Shown piece by piece: positions 44,646 through 52,391 of a stretch of DNA of 64,000 nt. How positions within the stretch are numbered: the first letter of the stretch is position 1; each line of letters starts with the position of its first letter. Made by a program: the position numbers and the translations under genes. Source of the stretch: Glycomyces artemisiae (GTDB lineage: Bacteria; Actinomycetota; Actinomycetes; Mycobacteriales; Micromonosporaceae). Under the pieces are notes generated by a model. That model ran no database searches, was not told the origin of the DNA, and was given only the letters and a program-made list of their open reading frames with translations. Where the stretch lies: contig NZ_PVTJ01000001.1 of the NCBI RefSeq assembly GCF_003002955.1, positions 806,001-870,000 on the forward strand, given 5' to 3'.

Positions 44646-45224
44646 ATGATCGCGACCGTGAAGACCTCGATGCGCGAACGCCTGATTGAGGCCGCCATGC
44701 AGCTGTTCTACGCCTCCGGCCTGCGGGCGGTGAGCGTCGACAAGGTCATCGAGGCCGCCGCGACCACGAAGGTCACGTTCTACCGGCACTTCAAGGGCAA
44801 GGACGACCTCGTCGTCGCCTACCTGGAGCGCCGCGCCGCCATCGAGCGCGACGGCATCGGCGCCGCCGTCGCCCACGGCAAGGGCGACCCCGAGGCCGTC
44901 ATGCGCCTCGTCTCCGAGGCCCTCGCCGTCATCACCTGCGAGCCCGGCTTCCGCGGCTGCCCGTTCATCAACGCCGCCGCCGAGTACCCCGACCCCGACA
45001 GCGCCGTCCGCAAGACCGTCGACGAGCACCGCCGCTGGTGCAAGAACACGTTCGCCGAACTCGTCGCGCCCCTGAACCCCGCCGACGCGGGAGCGGCGGC
45101 CGACGACCTCATGCTCCTGCGCGACGGCGCCATGGTCGCCGGATACCTCGACCGGCCCGAAGCCGTCGCCGCCTCCTTCCTGCGCAGCGCCACCGCAGTC
45201 CTCAACGGCCACAAACGGGCCTGA
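44646..45224 (+). CDS. TetR/AcrR-family regulator
   Basis: A 192-residue protein with N-terminal helices 'MRERLIEAAMQLFYASGL' and 'VDKVIEAAATTKVTFYRHFKGKDDLVVAYL' (two parts). The C-terminus contains 'EPGFRGCPFINAAAEYPDPDS' (split), the GCPF signature of one TetR subgroup that controls oxidoreductase or transporter genes. AGGGGAAGG precedes the ATG. It is divergent from the DUF308-like membrane protein across a strong palindrome. Confidence 0.92.
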   Translation: MIATVKTSMRERLIEAAMQLFYASGLRAVSVDKVIEAAATTKVTFYRHFKGKDDLVVAYLERRAAIERDGIGAAVAHGKGDPEAVMRLVSEALAVITCEPGFRGCPFINAAAEYPDPDSAVRKTVDEHRRWCKNTFAELVAPLNPADAGAAADDLMLLRDGAMVAGYLDRPEAVAASFLRSATAVLNGHKRA

Positions 45225-45257
45225 CGGACCGCGCCGCCGGACGTGGGCGGGGACACC

Positions 45258-45286
45258 TTGCGCCTTAAGTTAGGTTTGCCTAATAT
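45258..45286 (+). promoter_or_regulatory. Iron-regulated promoter with IdeR/DtxR box
   Basis: TTGCGC and TAATAT are 17 bp apart. The 19-bp segment from 45265 to 45283 (TTAAGTTAGG then TTTGCCTAA) matches the IdeR/DtxR consensus TTAGGTTAGGCTAACCTAA at 15 of 19 positions and covers the spacer and the start of the -10. Fe2+-IdeR should repress the ABC genes when iron is plentiful. Confidence 0.82.
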
Positions 45287-45320
45287 TCCGGTGAACCCCC
45301 GCGTCCCCAGACAGGAACTC

Positions 45321-47009
45321 ATGAGGCTGCCCGTCCTGCTCCAGGCCCCCGCCGACCCGATCCCGGTGCGGCCCATCCGCATCGACGCCGCCACCACCCC
45401 CAGGCGGCTGACGCTGCGGGCCATCGCCGCCGCACCCAGGCAGATGGTCCCCGCCGCGATGCTGCTCGTCATGCACCAGGTCGGCGAGTCCCTCGTCCCC
45501 GTCATCATGGGCTTCGCGATCGACCAGGCCGTCGCCACCGGCGACCCCGTGCGCCTCGCGCTGTGCGTCGCGCTCCTCGGCGCCGACTTCGCGCTGCTGA
45601 GCTTCAGCTACCGCTTCGGGTCCCGCCTCGGGCTCCTCGGGATCGAGGCCGTCCAGCACCGCATGCGCACCCTCGTCGCCGACCGGCTCCTGGACCCCAA
45701 GGGCGTCAAGGGACGCGCCGGACTCCCCGGCGTCTCCCTCTCGATCGCCGCCACCGACGTCAACAACCTCGCCCGCGCCGTCTCGATCGCCGCCTGGCCC
45801 GTCGGCGAGATCGCCGCCGTCCTCCTCACCGGCACCGTGCTCATGGTCCTGTCCTGGGAGCTCGGCCTCATCGTCCTCATCGGCGTCCCCCTGCTGCTCC
45901 TCATCATGGACCGCGCGGGCGGCCCCCTGCGCCGCCGCAGCCACGACCAGTCCGCGCTGGCCGCCGAAGCCTCCGGCAAGGCCGCCGACCTCCTCGCCGG
46001 GTACCGGGTCCTCTCCGGCCTCGGCGCCCAGGGCGCCGCCGCCGACCGGTACCGCAAGGCCAGCCGCGACGCCCTCGCCGGGAGCCTCCGCGCCGCGGGC
46101 TCCCAGGGCGTCTACACCGGCTCGATGAACCTCGCCTCCGGCCTGTTCGTCGCCGGGCTCGCGGTCGTCGCCGGGCTCCGCGCCCTCAACGGCGACCTCA
46201 CCGTCGGCCAGCTCATCACCATCGTCGGCCTCACCCAGTTCATCATCGGCCCCCTCAGCGGCCTCGCCACGAACGCCGGGGCGATCTGGGCCGCCGCCCT
46301 CGCCTCCGCCGAGCGCGTCCTCTCCATCCTCCAACTGCCGCACCACGACGCGGCCCACGGCGACGCCCGCCCCGAACCCGGCGACGGCAAGCTCAGCCTC
46401 ACCGGCGTCCGCACCGCCAACCTCGACGGCCTCGACCTCGACATCGCCCCCGGCGAATGCGTCGGCCTGCGCGCGACCCCCGCGGCCGCCGCCGACCTCG
46501 CCGCGCTCCTCTCCGGCGGCGCCGAACCCGATGCGGGCGCCGTCGCCTGGCAGGGCCGCCCCTTCGCCGAATACGACCTCGAAGCGCTCCGCGCCGCCGT
46601 CCTCGTCGTCCCGCACCACGCGGCCCTCTTCGACGGCTCGATCCTCGACAACGTCGGCCTCCTCACCGCCGACCGCGAAGCCGTGGACGCCGCCCTCGAC
46701 GCCGCCGACTGCGCCGAGATCATCGACGCCGCCCCCAACGGCCTCGACACCGAGGTCGGCGAGGACGGCCTGCGCCTCTCCGGCGGCCAACGCCAGCGCA
46801 TCGCCCTCGCCCGCGCGCTCGCACAACGCCCGCCGCTCCTGGTCCTCCAGGACCCGACCACCGCCGTCGACTCGGTCACCGAGTCCCGCATCGCCGAGCG
46901 CCTCCGCGCCGCCCGCGGCAACGGCTCGACCCTCCTCGTCACCGACGCGCCCGCGCTCCTCGCCGTGTGCGACCGCGTCGTGGACCTGAACGCGAAGGCC
47001 ACCGCATGA
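45321..47009 (+). CDS. ABC transporter half, degenerate Walker A/B (siderophore-type)
   Basis: A 562-residue fusion of a six-helix ABC exporter-fold domain and an ATPase domain. The signature LSGGQRQRIALARAL is intact, but Walker A is replaced by 'GLRATPAAAADLAALL' with no GKS/T, and Walker B reads 'LLVLQDPTTAVD' instead of LLDEPT. It therefore cannot form a normal ATP site alone. It overlaps the next gene by 4 bp. The iron box implies iron-siderophore import (IrtAB/YbtPQ-like) or export. The start is uncertain: GTG at 45291 would give a leaderless form ten codons longer. Confidence 0.9.
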   Translation: MRLPVLLQAPADPIPVRPIRIDAATTPRRLTLRAIAAAPRQMVPAAMLLVMHQVGESLVPVIMGFAIDQAVATGDPVRLALCVALLGADFALLSFSYRFGSRLGLLGIEAVQHRMRTLVADRLLDPKGVKGRAGLPGVSLSIAATDVNNLARAVSIAAWPVGEIAAVLLTGTVLMVLSWELGLIVLIGVPLLLLIMDRAGGPLRRRSHDQSALAAEASGKAADLLAGYRVLSGLGAQGAAADRYRKASRDALAGSLRAAGSQGVYTGSMNLASGLFVAGLAVVAGLRALNGDLTVGQLITIVGLTQFIIGPLSGLATNAGAIWAAALASAERVLSILQLPHHDAAHGDARPEPGDGKLSLTGVRTANLDGLDLDIAPGECVGLRATPAAAADLAALLSGGAEPDAGAVAWQGRPFAEYDLEALRAAVLVVPHHAALFDGSILDNVGLLTADREAVDAALDAADCAEIIDAAPNGLDTEVGEDGLRLSGGQRQRIALARALAQRPPLLVLQDPTTAVDSVTESRIAERLRAARGNGSTLLVTDAPALLAVCDRVVDLNAKATA

Positions 47010-48718
47010 GCGACGACACCCGCGAGACCCTCCCGCTCGCCACCGCCGCCCAGGTCCGCTCCGAGGTCCGCCTCGCCCTCAAGGGCGGCACGGGCAAGGT
47101 CGTCGGCGTCGTCGCCCTCCTCACCCTCGGCGCCGCCGCCGGGCTCGCCACCCCCTGGGCCCTCGGCGCCCTCGTCGACGCCGTCGCCGAATCCCAAGGC
47201 GCCGAACGCATCTGGCTCCTCGCCGCGACCATCGCCGCCGGAGCCCTCTTCGCGGCCCTCTTCGACGGCCTCGGCCAGGTCGGCGCCACCCGCCTCGTGG
47301 AGCGCGTCCTCGCCTCCACCCGCGAGCGCATGGTCGCCCGCGGCCTCGCCCTCCCGCGCGCCGCCCTCGAACGCGCGGGCGCCGGCGACCTCGTCTCCCG
47401 CGCCGGCGACGACGTCGCCGTCATCGCCGAGGCCGCGCCGATGGTCGTCCCGGCCGTCACCGGCTCCGCGTTCACCATCGCCACCACCGTCGTCGGCATC
47501 GCCGTCCTCGACTGGCGCTTCGCCGTCTGCGCCCTGGTCCTGGTCATCCCCGTCTATGTGACGACCCTCCGCTGGCACCGCCGCAACGCCCCGCAGATCT
47601 ACGAGGCCGAGCGCGCCGCCATGGCGACCCGCGCGCAGCACCTGCTCGCGTCGCTGCGCGGCATCGAGACCGTCCACGCGTTCAACCTCTCAGGGATACA
47701 CGGCAAGCGGATCCTCCTCGCCTCCTGGGCCGTGAGCATCTGGTCCGTGCGCGCCCGCACGGTCGTCAACGGGTTCTTCGCGCGCATCAACCTCGCCGAG
47801 TTCCTCGGCATGAGCTCGATCCTCGTCGTCGGCTTCCTGCTGGTGCGCGAAGGCCAGGGAACCGTCGGCGCGGCCACGACCGCGATGCTGTTCTTCCTGC
47901 GGCTCTTCGGGCCCATCAACGAGCTCATGTTCGTCGTCGACGAGCTCCAGTCCGCGCTGGCCTCGATGCGCCGCATCGTCGGCGTCATCCACGCCGACGA
48001 GTTCAAGGCCGCGGAGCGCGCCGAGCCCGTCGACGCGGCGGCCGACGCCTCCGGCATCCGCTTCGAATACGTTGCGGGCCATCCGGTCCTGGACGACGTG
48101 TCGCTGCGCATCGGCGCGCAGGAGACGGTCGCGCTGGTCGGCTCCTCGGGCGCGGGGAAGTCCACGCTGGCGGCGATCATCGCGGGCGTGCTCGACACGG
48201 CGGGCGGGACCGTCTCCGGCACAGCCGCCCTGGTGACGCAGGAGGTCCACGTCTTCGACGGCACCCTGCGGGAGAACCTGGATCTGGTCCGGCCGGGTGC
48301 GAGCGACGACGAACTCCTGGCGGCCCTCCGCAGTGTGGGCGCCGAGTCCCTGCTCAACCTCCCTGAGGGCCTCGACACCGGCATCGGCGACCGAGGCACC
48401 GAACTCACCCCGGCCCAAGCCCAGTCGCTCGCCTTGGCGCGCATCGTGCTCCTCGATCCGCCGCTCGCAGTCCTCGACGAGGCCACCTCCGAGGCCGGGA
48501 GCGCCGACTCTGCGGCCCTCGACCACGCCTCCGCGGCGGCCCTCGACGGCCGCGCCGGGCTCCTCGTGGCGCACCGCCTCGATCAGGCCGCCCGCGCCGA
48601 CCGCATCGTGGTCATGGAGAAGGGCCGCATCGTGGAGGAGGGCACCCACGAGGATCTGGCGAATGCCGACGGCCCGTACGCCCGAGCCTGGAGCCTCTGG
48701 ACGCGGGGCCGCTCCTAG
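47006..48718 (+). CDS. ABC transporter half with intact Walker A/B (siderophore-type)
   Basis: A 570-residue partner of the preceding protein. Exporter-fold membrane domain, then Walker A 'LVGSSGAGKSTLAAIIAG', Q-loop 'LVTQEVHVFDGT' and Walker B 'LAVLDEATSEAG' with its catalytic Glu, and the H-loop 'LLVAHRL'. Its signature is degenerate (LTPAQAQSLALAR). The pair would thus have one composite working ATP site (this Walker A/B plus the partner LSGGQ) and one dead site. It is in the iron-regulated operon. Confidence 0.92.
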   Translation: MSDDTRETLPLATAAQVRSEVRLALKGGTGKVVGVVALLTLGAAAGLATPWALGALVDAVAESQGAERIWLLAATIAAGALFAALFDGLGQVGATRLVERVLASTRERMVARGLALPRAALERAGAGDLVSRAGDDVAVIAEAAPMVVPAVTGSAFTIATTVVGIAVLDWRFAVCALVLVIPVYVTTLRWHRRNAPQIYEAERAAMATRAQHLLASLRGIETVHAFNLSGIHGKRILLASWAVSIWSVRARTVVNGFFARINLAEFLGMSSILVVGFLLVREGQGTVGAATTAMLFFLRLFGPINELMFVVDELQSALASMRRIVGVIHADEFKAAERAEPVDAAADASGIRFEYVAGHPVLDDVSLRIGAQETVALVGSSGAGKSTLAAIIAGVLDTAGGTVSGTAALVTQEVHVFDGTLRENLDLVRPGASDDELLAALRSVGAESLLNLPEGLDTGIGDRGTELTPAQAQSLALARIVLLDPPLAVLDEATSEAGSADSAALDHASAAALDGRAGLLVAHRLDQAARADRIVVMEKGRIVEEGTHEDLANADGPYARAWSLWTRGRS

Positions 48719-48741
48719 CGGGCGAGAGCCATACTGCGGTC

Positions 48742-49356
48742 ATGCGCCCCTCGATCGCCATCGCCCTGACCGCGCTCGCCTTGTCCGGCTGCACCGCTGA
48801 GGAATCCGAGCCGGGTTGGGAGGCGACGGTCTACTACACCGCCGTGGAGTCCTTCCACGACGGCGCTCCGGTCGAGGTCACCGGCTGCCCGACCATCGAA
48901 TGCGACGGCGGTGACGACCCGCTCGGCGCCTACCCGGAGGACTTCGTCCAGGCCGTCGAGGACGAGGGCACCGGCCGCATCACCAGCGGCGACCATGCGG
49001 GCGAGTACCTGAACTGGTCTTACGACGTGGGCTACTGGCTCGACACCGCCCCGCGCAACTCGCACGGGGACCCCTTGCGCCCCTTCGCCTCCGCGGCGGC
49101 CGACCCGGATGTCCTCGCGGAGGGGACCCAGGTGCGGATCGCCGACTGCGGCGATGCGGAGGATGTCGATCCGGAGGTCTGCGAGCGTCTCCGATCCGCC
49201 GACTGGACCGTCGAGGACGAGTTCACCCCCGGCCTCGGCGGCGACCACCACATCGACCTCTACCTGGGCGAGGAAACCGGCCCCGACTTCACCGAAAGCG
49301 CCTGGTACACCACCTTGACCAACGCGCGCCTGGAAACGCAGAACGGCCCCCGGTGA
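48742..49356 (+). CDS. Lipoprotein with 3D/double-psi-barrel-like domain
   Basis: A 204-residue lipoprotein (lipobox LALSGC, Cys17). Residues about 90-175 read 'YDVGYWLDTAPRNSHGDPLR', 'FASAAADPDVLAEGTQVRI' and 'HHIDLYLGEE', which resembles the 3D (Asp-Asp-Asp) domain of RpfB/MltA-type wall enzymes, in which a final Asp next to 'IDLY' is conserved. Four cysteines lie in the mature region. It may be a peptidoglycan-active surface protein. The assignment is by eye and tentative. The stop codon lies in the loop of a terminator hairpin. Confidence 0.7.
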   Translation: MRPSIAIALTALALSGCTAEESEPGWEATVYYTAVESFHDGAPVEVTGCPTIECDGGDDPLGAYPEDFVQAVEDEGTGRITSGDHAGEYLNWSYDVGYWLDTAPRNSHGDPLRPFASAAADPDVLAEGTQVRIADCGDAEDVDPEVCERLRSADWTVEDEFTPGLGGDHHIDLYLGEETGPDFTESAWYTTLTNARLETQNGPR

Positions 49357-49369
49357 CGCGGGGGCCGTT
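49342..49369 (+). terminator. Terminator overlapping the lipoprotein stop
   Basis: AACGGCCCCCG, 6-nt loop containing the TGA stop, CGGGGGCCGTT: a perfect 11-bp stem. Confidence 0.65.
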
Positions 49370-49384
49370 GGTCCTGCCGTTGCG

Positions 49385-49618
49385 CTAGCGCTTCAGACCG
49401 CCAAGGATGGCGGCCCAGTCAGCGGCGGAGGCACCGAGGATCGGAGAAGACTCCCCGAGCTTGGTGTCCCGCACCTGCACGACGCCTTCGTGGGCACGGG
49501 CCTCGACGCAGGCCCCACCCTGGTTGCCGCTGCGTGAGGACTTCTTCCACCTTGCCTCCAGGCACTGACCGCCTTGGCTGTTGCTTCGGGAGGATTTCTT
49601 CCAGTTTGTTGTCAGCAT
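49385..49618 (-). CDS. DUF397 protein with duplicated N-terminal motif
   Basis: A 77-residue protein. DUF397 proteins (about 60 residues) normally have one 'W.KSS.S..gg.CVEV' motif, then 'VAVRDSK' and a C-terminal Trp. Here the motif occurs twice in tandem, 18 residues each: WKKSSRSNSQGGQCLEAR and WKKSSRSGNQGGACVEAR, at 49550-49603 and 49496-49549, a 54-bp tandem duplication. 'VQVRDTKLGESSP' and 'SAADWAAIL' follow. It lies 13 bp after the XRE gene; such XRE/DUF397 pairs are common in actinomycetes (whiJ-like) and may act like antitoxin/toxin or developmental regulators. Confidence 0.88.
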   Translation of the reverse strand: MLTTNWKKSSRSNSQGGQCLEARWKKSSRSGNQGGACVEARAHEGVVQVRDTKLGESSPILGASAADWAAILGGLKR

Positions 49619-49631
49619 TGCTGGTCTCCAC

Positions 49632-50432
49632 TCATGTCAGCCGCTCGGACACTGCGAGCGTGTCTGAGAATAGGCCACGCATCCGGTCGATTTCCTTCTT
49701 GGTCGCCTCGTAGTGCGCACCGAACGGCCCTTCGTGATAGCCGACATCATGCTGGTGATCTCCTCCGAAACCCAGGAGTGTGTACGGCCCATCGGTAGAA
49801 GGGTGGAAACCTCGTGTCGGCAGGATGTAGACCTCGACCCCGGGACGCTCGTTGTCCTCAATTAGTCGCTGGAGCTGCTCTTCGTAAAGCTCGCTTCCTG
49901 AGATCAGATCGAGGGAGTACTGCGTCTGAATCACGCGCAGTTTGGCCGGGTTGGTGTTCTCCAAAACAGCCTTCCGGCGGCTCTCCCGGAGATCGAGCGA
50001 AGCTTCAATCTGTTTGTGCGTCAAGAGGCCGCTCGCCTCCATGCTCGCCCGGCCGTAAGCGCGGGTCTGCAATAGACCCGTGATGTAGGTGTCTTCGAAG
50101 ATGTCGATCGAGGTAGCCAGCGGCTCAAGCTGTCTCAGCCGCTCGAACCATCGAGGGCCGCTATCCCGCCATGTGTTCGGTGAGCCTTGCCGGATCTGCT
50201 TGGCCTTCGCCTCGGCTTCGGCGATCACATACTCAGGCGCTCCGTACTTCCCGAGGAGCCAGCCCACCGTCATCGGCTCCATGTACTGGAGCTTTCCGGA
50301 CTCGTAGGACCCGATGATGTCCTTGGTGGTCCCGAACTCGTAGGCGGCCGCCTCCCGGCTTGAGAAGCCGGCCCGGATTCGCCAGCGGGTCAACAGATCA
50401 CTGAGATCGCGTTGCAAGAATCCTGCGCTCAT
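49632..50432 (-). CDS. XRE regulator with DUF5753 domain (WhiJ/Scr1-like)
   Basis: A 266-residue protein: an N-terminal XRE helix-turn-helix (residues 8-65, 'LLTRWRIRAGFSSREAAAYEF'; the recognition segment 'TTKDIIGSYESGKL') and a C-terminal DUF5753 domain ('FEDTYITGLLQTRAYGRA', 'ESRRKAVLENTNPAKLRVI' split, 'VEVYILPTRGFHPSTDGPYTLL' split). This is the actinomycete regulator type that accompanies DUF397 proteins. The ATG at the GAAGG site is preferred to an in-frame GTG two codons upstream. The lower-GC codon usage compared with neighbours is notable. Confidence 0.92.
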   Translation of the reverse strand: MSAGFLQRDLSDLLTRWRIRAGFSSREAAAYEFGTTKDIIGSYESGKLQYMEPMTVGWLLGKYGAPEYVIAEAEAKAKQIRQGSPNTWRDSGPRWFERLRQLEPLATSIDIFEDTYITGLLQTRAYGRASMEASGLLTHKQIEASLDLRESRRKAVLENTNPAKLRVIQTQYSLDLISGSELYEEQLQRLIEDNERPGVEVYILPTRGFHPSTDGPYTLLGFGGDHQHDVGYHEGPFGAHYEATKKEIDRMRGLFSDTLAVSERLT

Positions 50433-50600
50433 GCGCACATCCTTCCAGTTCGTGACTCTGTGCTGTCAAGCGTCAACTCTCGCGGAATTTCCACTTGAAT
50501 TCCCACCCGGCATGGTCGCCCGGACATTTGCCACTGGAAGTCGGCGCTGACCTGCACCTATGTTGGTCTTCACTGGTGTGGGAGTGAGAGGAGAGTTCCC

Positions 50601-50876
50601 ATGGCTGACACCACTGAAGTGCAACGGGGGTCCTTCGACAAGGACGGGACCCGGTTCGACGTATGCGCCTCAAGCGCGATGGCTCCCGAGGCGATGCGCG
50701 TGTACCAGGCGGGCGACCGGAGCGTGATCGCGCTCGTCGTCTCCGGGCTCAATTCCGGTGAGCTGAAAGCGAGTTGGGGTTCCGGGTGGGGCGCCTACCC
50801 GGAGGAGTGGCGCGACGACTTCGAGGAGCGCGCCTATCGCGCGTACGTCTCCCGAGTGCGATTCTGCAATGGCTAG
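50601..50876 (+). CDS. Small protein of unknown function
   Basis: A 91-residue acidic protein without signal or membrane segments; 'GDRSVIALVVSGLNSGEL' is the only hydrophobic stretch. I recognise no family. GAGAGGAGAG precedes the ATG. It overlaps the next gene by 8 bp, so the two are co-translated, and it is divergent from the XRE/DUF397 pair. Confidence 0.6.
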   Translation: MADTTEVQRGSFDKDGTRFDVCASSAMAPEAMRVYQAGDRSVIALVVSGLNSGELKASWGSGWGAYPEEWRDDFEERAYRAYVSRVRFCNG

Positions 50877-51189
50877 ACTCGCCGCGGCCGATGAAGGGCC
50901 GTACAACCTCCGCTCCGACGGCAAGCCCGGGATCGACGGCTACCTGGGCGACTTCCACCGCGGCCCAGCGGTGTTCACGCTCTACTCCCTCGGCTCGCAT
51001 CCGGCCGATCCCGCGCGCATCACCGAGTACCTGCTCGACGTCGAAGACGGCGCGGGCCCGCGTGAGTGCTGCCGCTTCACCGACGACACGGACTCCGTCC
51101 CCGAGTGGAGCCGCACTTGGCAGAACGACCCCTGGTGCCCGGCGATCATGTTGCGCTGCCAAGAACTCATCGACCATCCGAGCGACTAG
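50869..51189 (+). CDS. Small protein of unknown function
   Basis: A 106-residue protein with four cysteines ('ECCRF', 'PWCPAIMLRCQEL') and no recognised domain. It overlaps the preceding small gene by 8 bp. Codon third positions are GC-rich throughout, supporting it as a real gene. Two hairpins follow its stop. Confidence 0.6.
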   Translation: MARLAAADEGPYNLRSDGKPGIDGYLGDFHRGPAVFTLYSLGSHPADPARITEYLLDVEDGAGPRECCRFTDDTDSVPEWSRTWQNDPWCPAIMLRCQELIDHPSD

Positions 51190-51232
51190 ACCAGTCGGGG
51201 CGAGTCTCCCCAGGACCGCGCCCCGACTTCCC

Positions 51233-51293
51233 GCCGAGCCATGGGTGGATGGCTCGGCAAGGTCCCGCCGCCTCCTTCCGGCCTTGCGGGACC
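51233..51293. terminator. Two tandem hairpins between convergent genes
   Basis: GCCGAGCCAT-N6-ATGGCTCGGC (51233-51258) and GGTCCCGC-N17-GCGGGACC (51261-51293), both perfect, in the 169-bp gap between the small-protein pair and the secreted-protein gene. They probably terminate transcripts from both sides. Confidence 0.6.
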
Positions 51294-51358
51294 CGGGGCC
51301 GTGGCCTGCTGTGACGAGCGGGCCGCGGCCCTGCCAAGGCGATGAAGTCCTCACGCGC

Positions 51359-51877
51359 CTAGATGCAGGAGTCGAACCAGTAGGCCGGCTCCCAGTTGAT
51401 GTCTTTCCAGCCGCCGCCGGGGTTCGCGTTGGGCGAGAGCCACACGTTGTCCTGATCGAAGCGCGCGAGGGCCGCCCCGCCGGTCTGGTTGTTGTTGACC
51501 CAGCCGCGCCCGCGCCACTCGTAGAGGTAGTACGACCCGCAGATGTAGATCTTCCACACCCGCCATTTGTTCACGTGATCGTCCTGGTACTCCAGGACGG
51601 CAACACAGACGTACCTCCACTCGCAGGAGGGCAGGTAGCTCGGGGCGTACACGCCGCGGGCGCCTTCGTAGACGTTGGAGCCGGGCACCCTCGACCCGCC
51701 GAGCCACGGATCCGGGTCGAAGACGTCGGCGGCGGCGACGTCAGGCGACGCGGGCGGCGCGGGCTCGCTTGCCGCCCCCTGCGGGACCGCCACCAGGGCG
51801 GCCATGACCAGGGACGCGACCAGGGCGAGCACAAGCCGCCCGGTTCGCCGCCTGAGCCGTTGTACGAGTTCGTTCAT
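51359..51877 (-). CDS. Secreted protein, possible I36-type inhibitor-like fold
   Basis: A 172-residue exported protein with signal 'RTGRLVLALVASLVMAALVA' and cleavage near 'GAA-SEP'. The mature C-terminal half is rich in aromatic residues and has three cysteines plus a C-terminal Cys-Ile: 'CEWRYVCVAVLEYQ', 'IYICGSYYLYEWRGRGWVNN', 'NQTGGAALARF'. The NNQTGG segment recalls peptidase-inhibitor family I36/gamma-crystallin-like proteins of Streptomyces, but this is weak. The ATG is set by CAGGAG; a longer in-frame start lacks such a site. Confidence 0.7.
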   Translation of the reverse strand: MNELVQRLRRRTGRLVLALVASLVMAALVAVPQGAASEPAPPASPDVAAADVFDPDPWLGGSRVPGSNVYEGARGVYAPSYLPSCEWRYVCVAVLEYQDDHVNKWRVWKIYICGSYYLYEWRGRGWVNNNQTGGAALARFDQDNVWLSPNANPGGGWKDINWEPAYWFDSCI

Positions 51878-52049
51878 GATGGTGCTCCTGTTCGGGAGAC
51901 TGACTGTTCCGCTCCCATTGAGCACATCGGACACCACCGGTTCCAAGCCGTCGTTGGAATCGGTTGGAACTGCCGCCCCGCCGGGACCGCCGCCGCGCCG
52001 AAGACCGTCGTGACGGGCGGCCGCGGCCCTGTTCGCGTTGGGCCGCAGG

Positions 52050-52391
52050 TCAGGAGCGGCCTCGGCCCCGGATCTTCACGTCCTCAAGGCAGACCAGACT
52101 CACGCCGGTGATGCGGCCCTGGAATCCGCGGGCGCGGATGGCGGTCGCTGCCGCCTCCTCGGCTTCCATGCGGGTGGCGATGTCGGCGTCCTCCGGGCTC
52201 TCCTCATCGATGGTGAGGAGGTAGCGGAACTCGTATCCGATGAGTTCAGGCGCGTAGAGGAAGGTGCCTTCCGGGGTGAACTTCGCCGCGAACATGCCGT
52301 GGGCGTCCTGGTCGTCGCGCAGGCGCTGGCGCTGGTCGTCGGTGAGGTCTTCGAAGCGGCCGCGGACCGTGGCGCGGTAGGTGCGGCTCAT
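52050..52391 (-). CDS. DUF6204 family protein
   Basis: A 113-residue cytosolic protein beginning 'SRTYRATVRGRFEDLTDDQR' with 'FLYAPELIGYEFRYLL', the opening pattern of the actinobacterial DUF6204 family. The function is unknown. Its start overlaps the stop of the TetR gene by 4 bp, so it belongs to the same autoregulated operon. Confidence 0.78.
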   Translation of the reverse strand: MSRTYRATVRGRFEDLTDDQRQRLRDDQDAHGMFAAKFTPEGTFLYAPELIGYEFRYLLTIDEESPEDADIATRMEAEEAAATAIRARGFQGRITGVSLVCLEDVKIRGRGRS

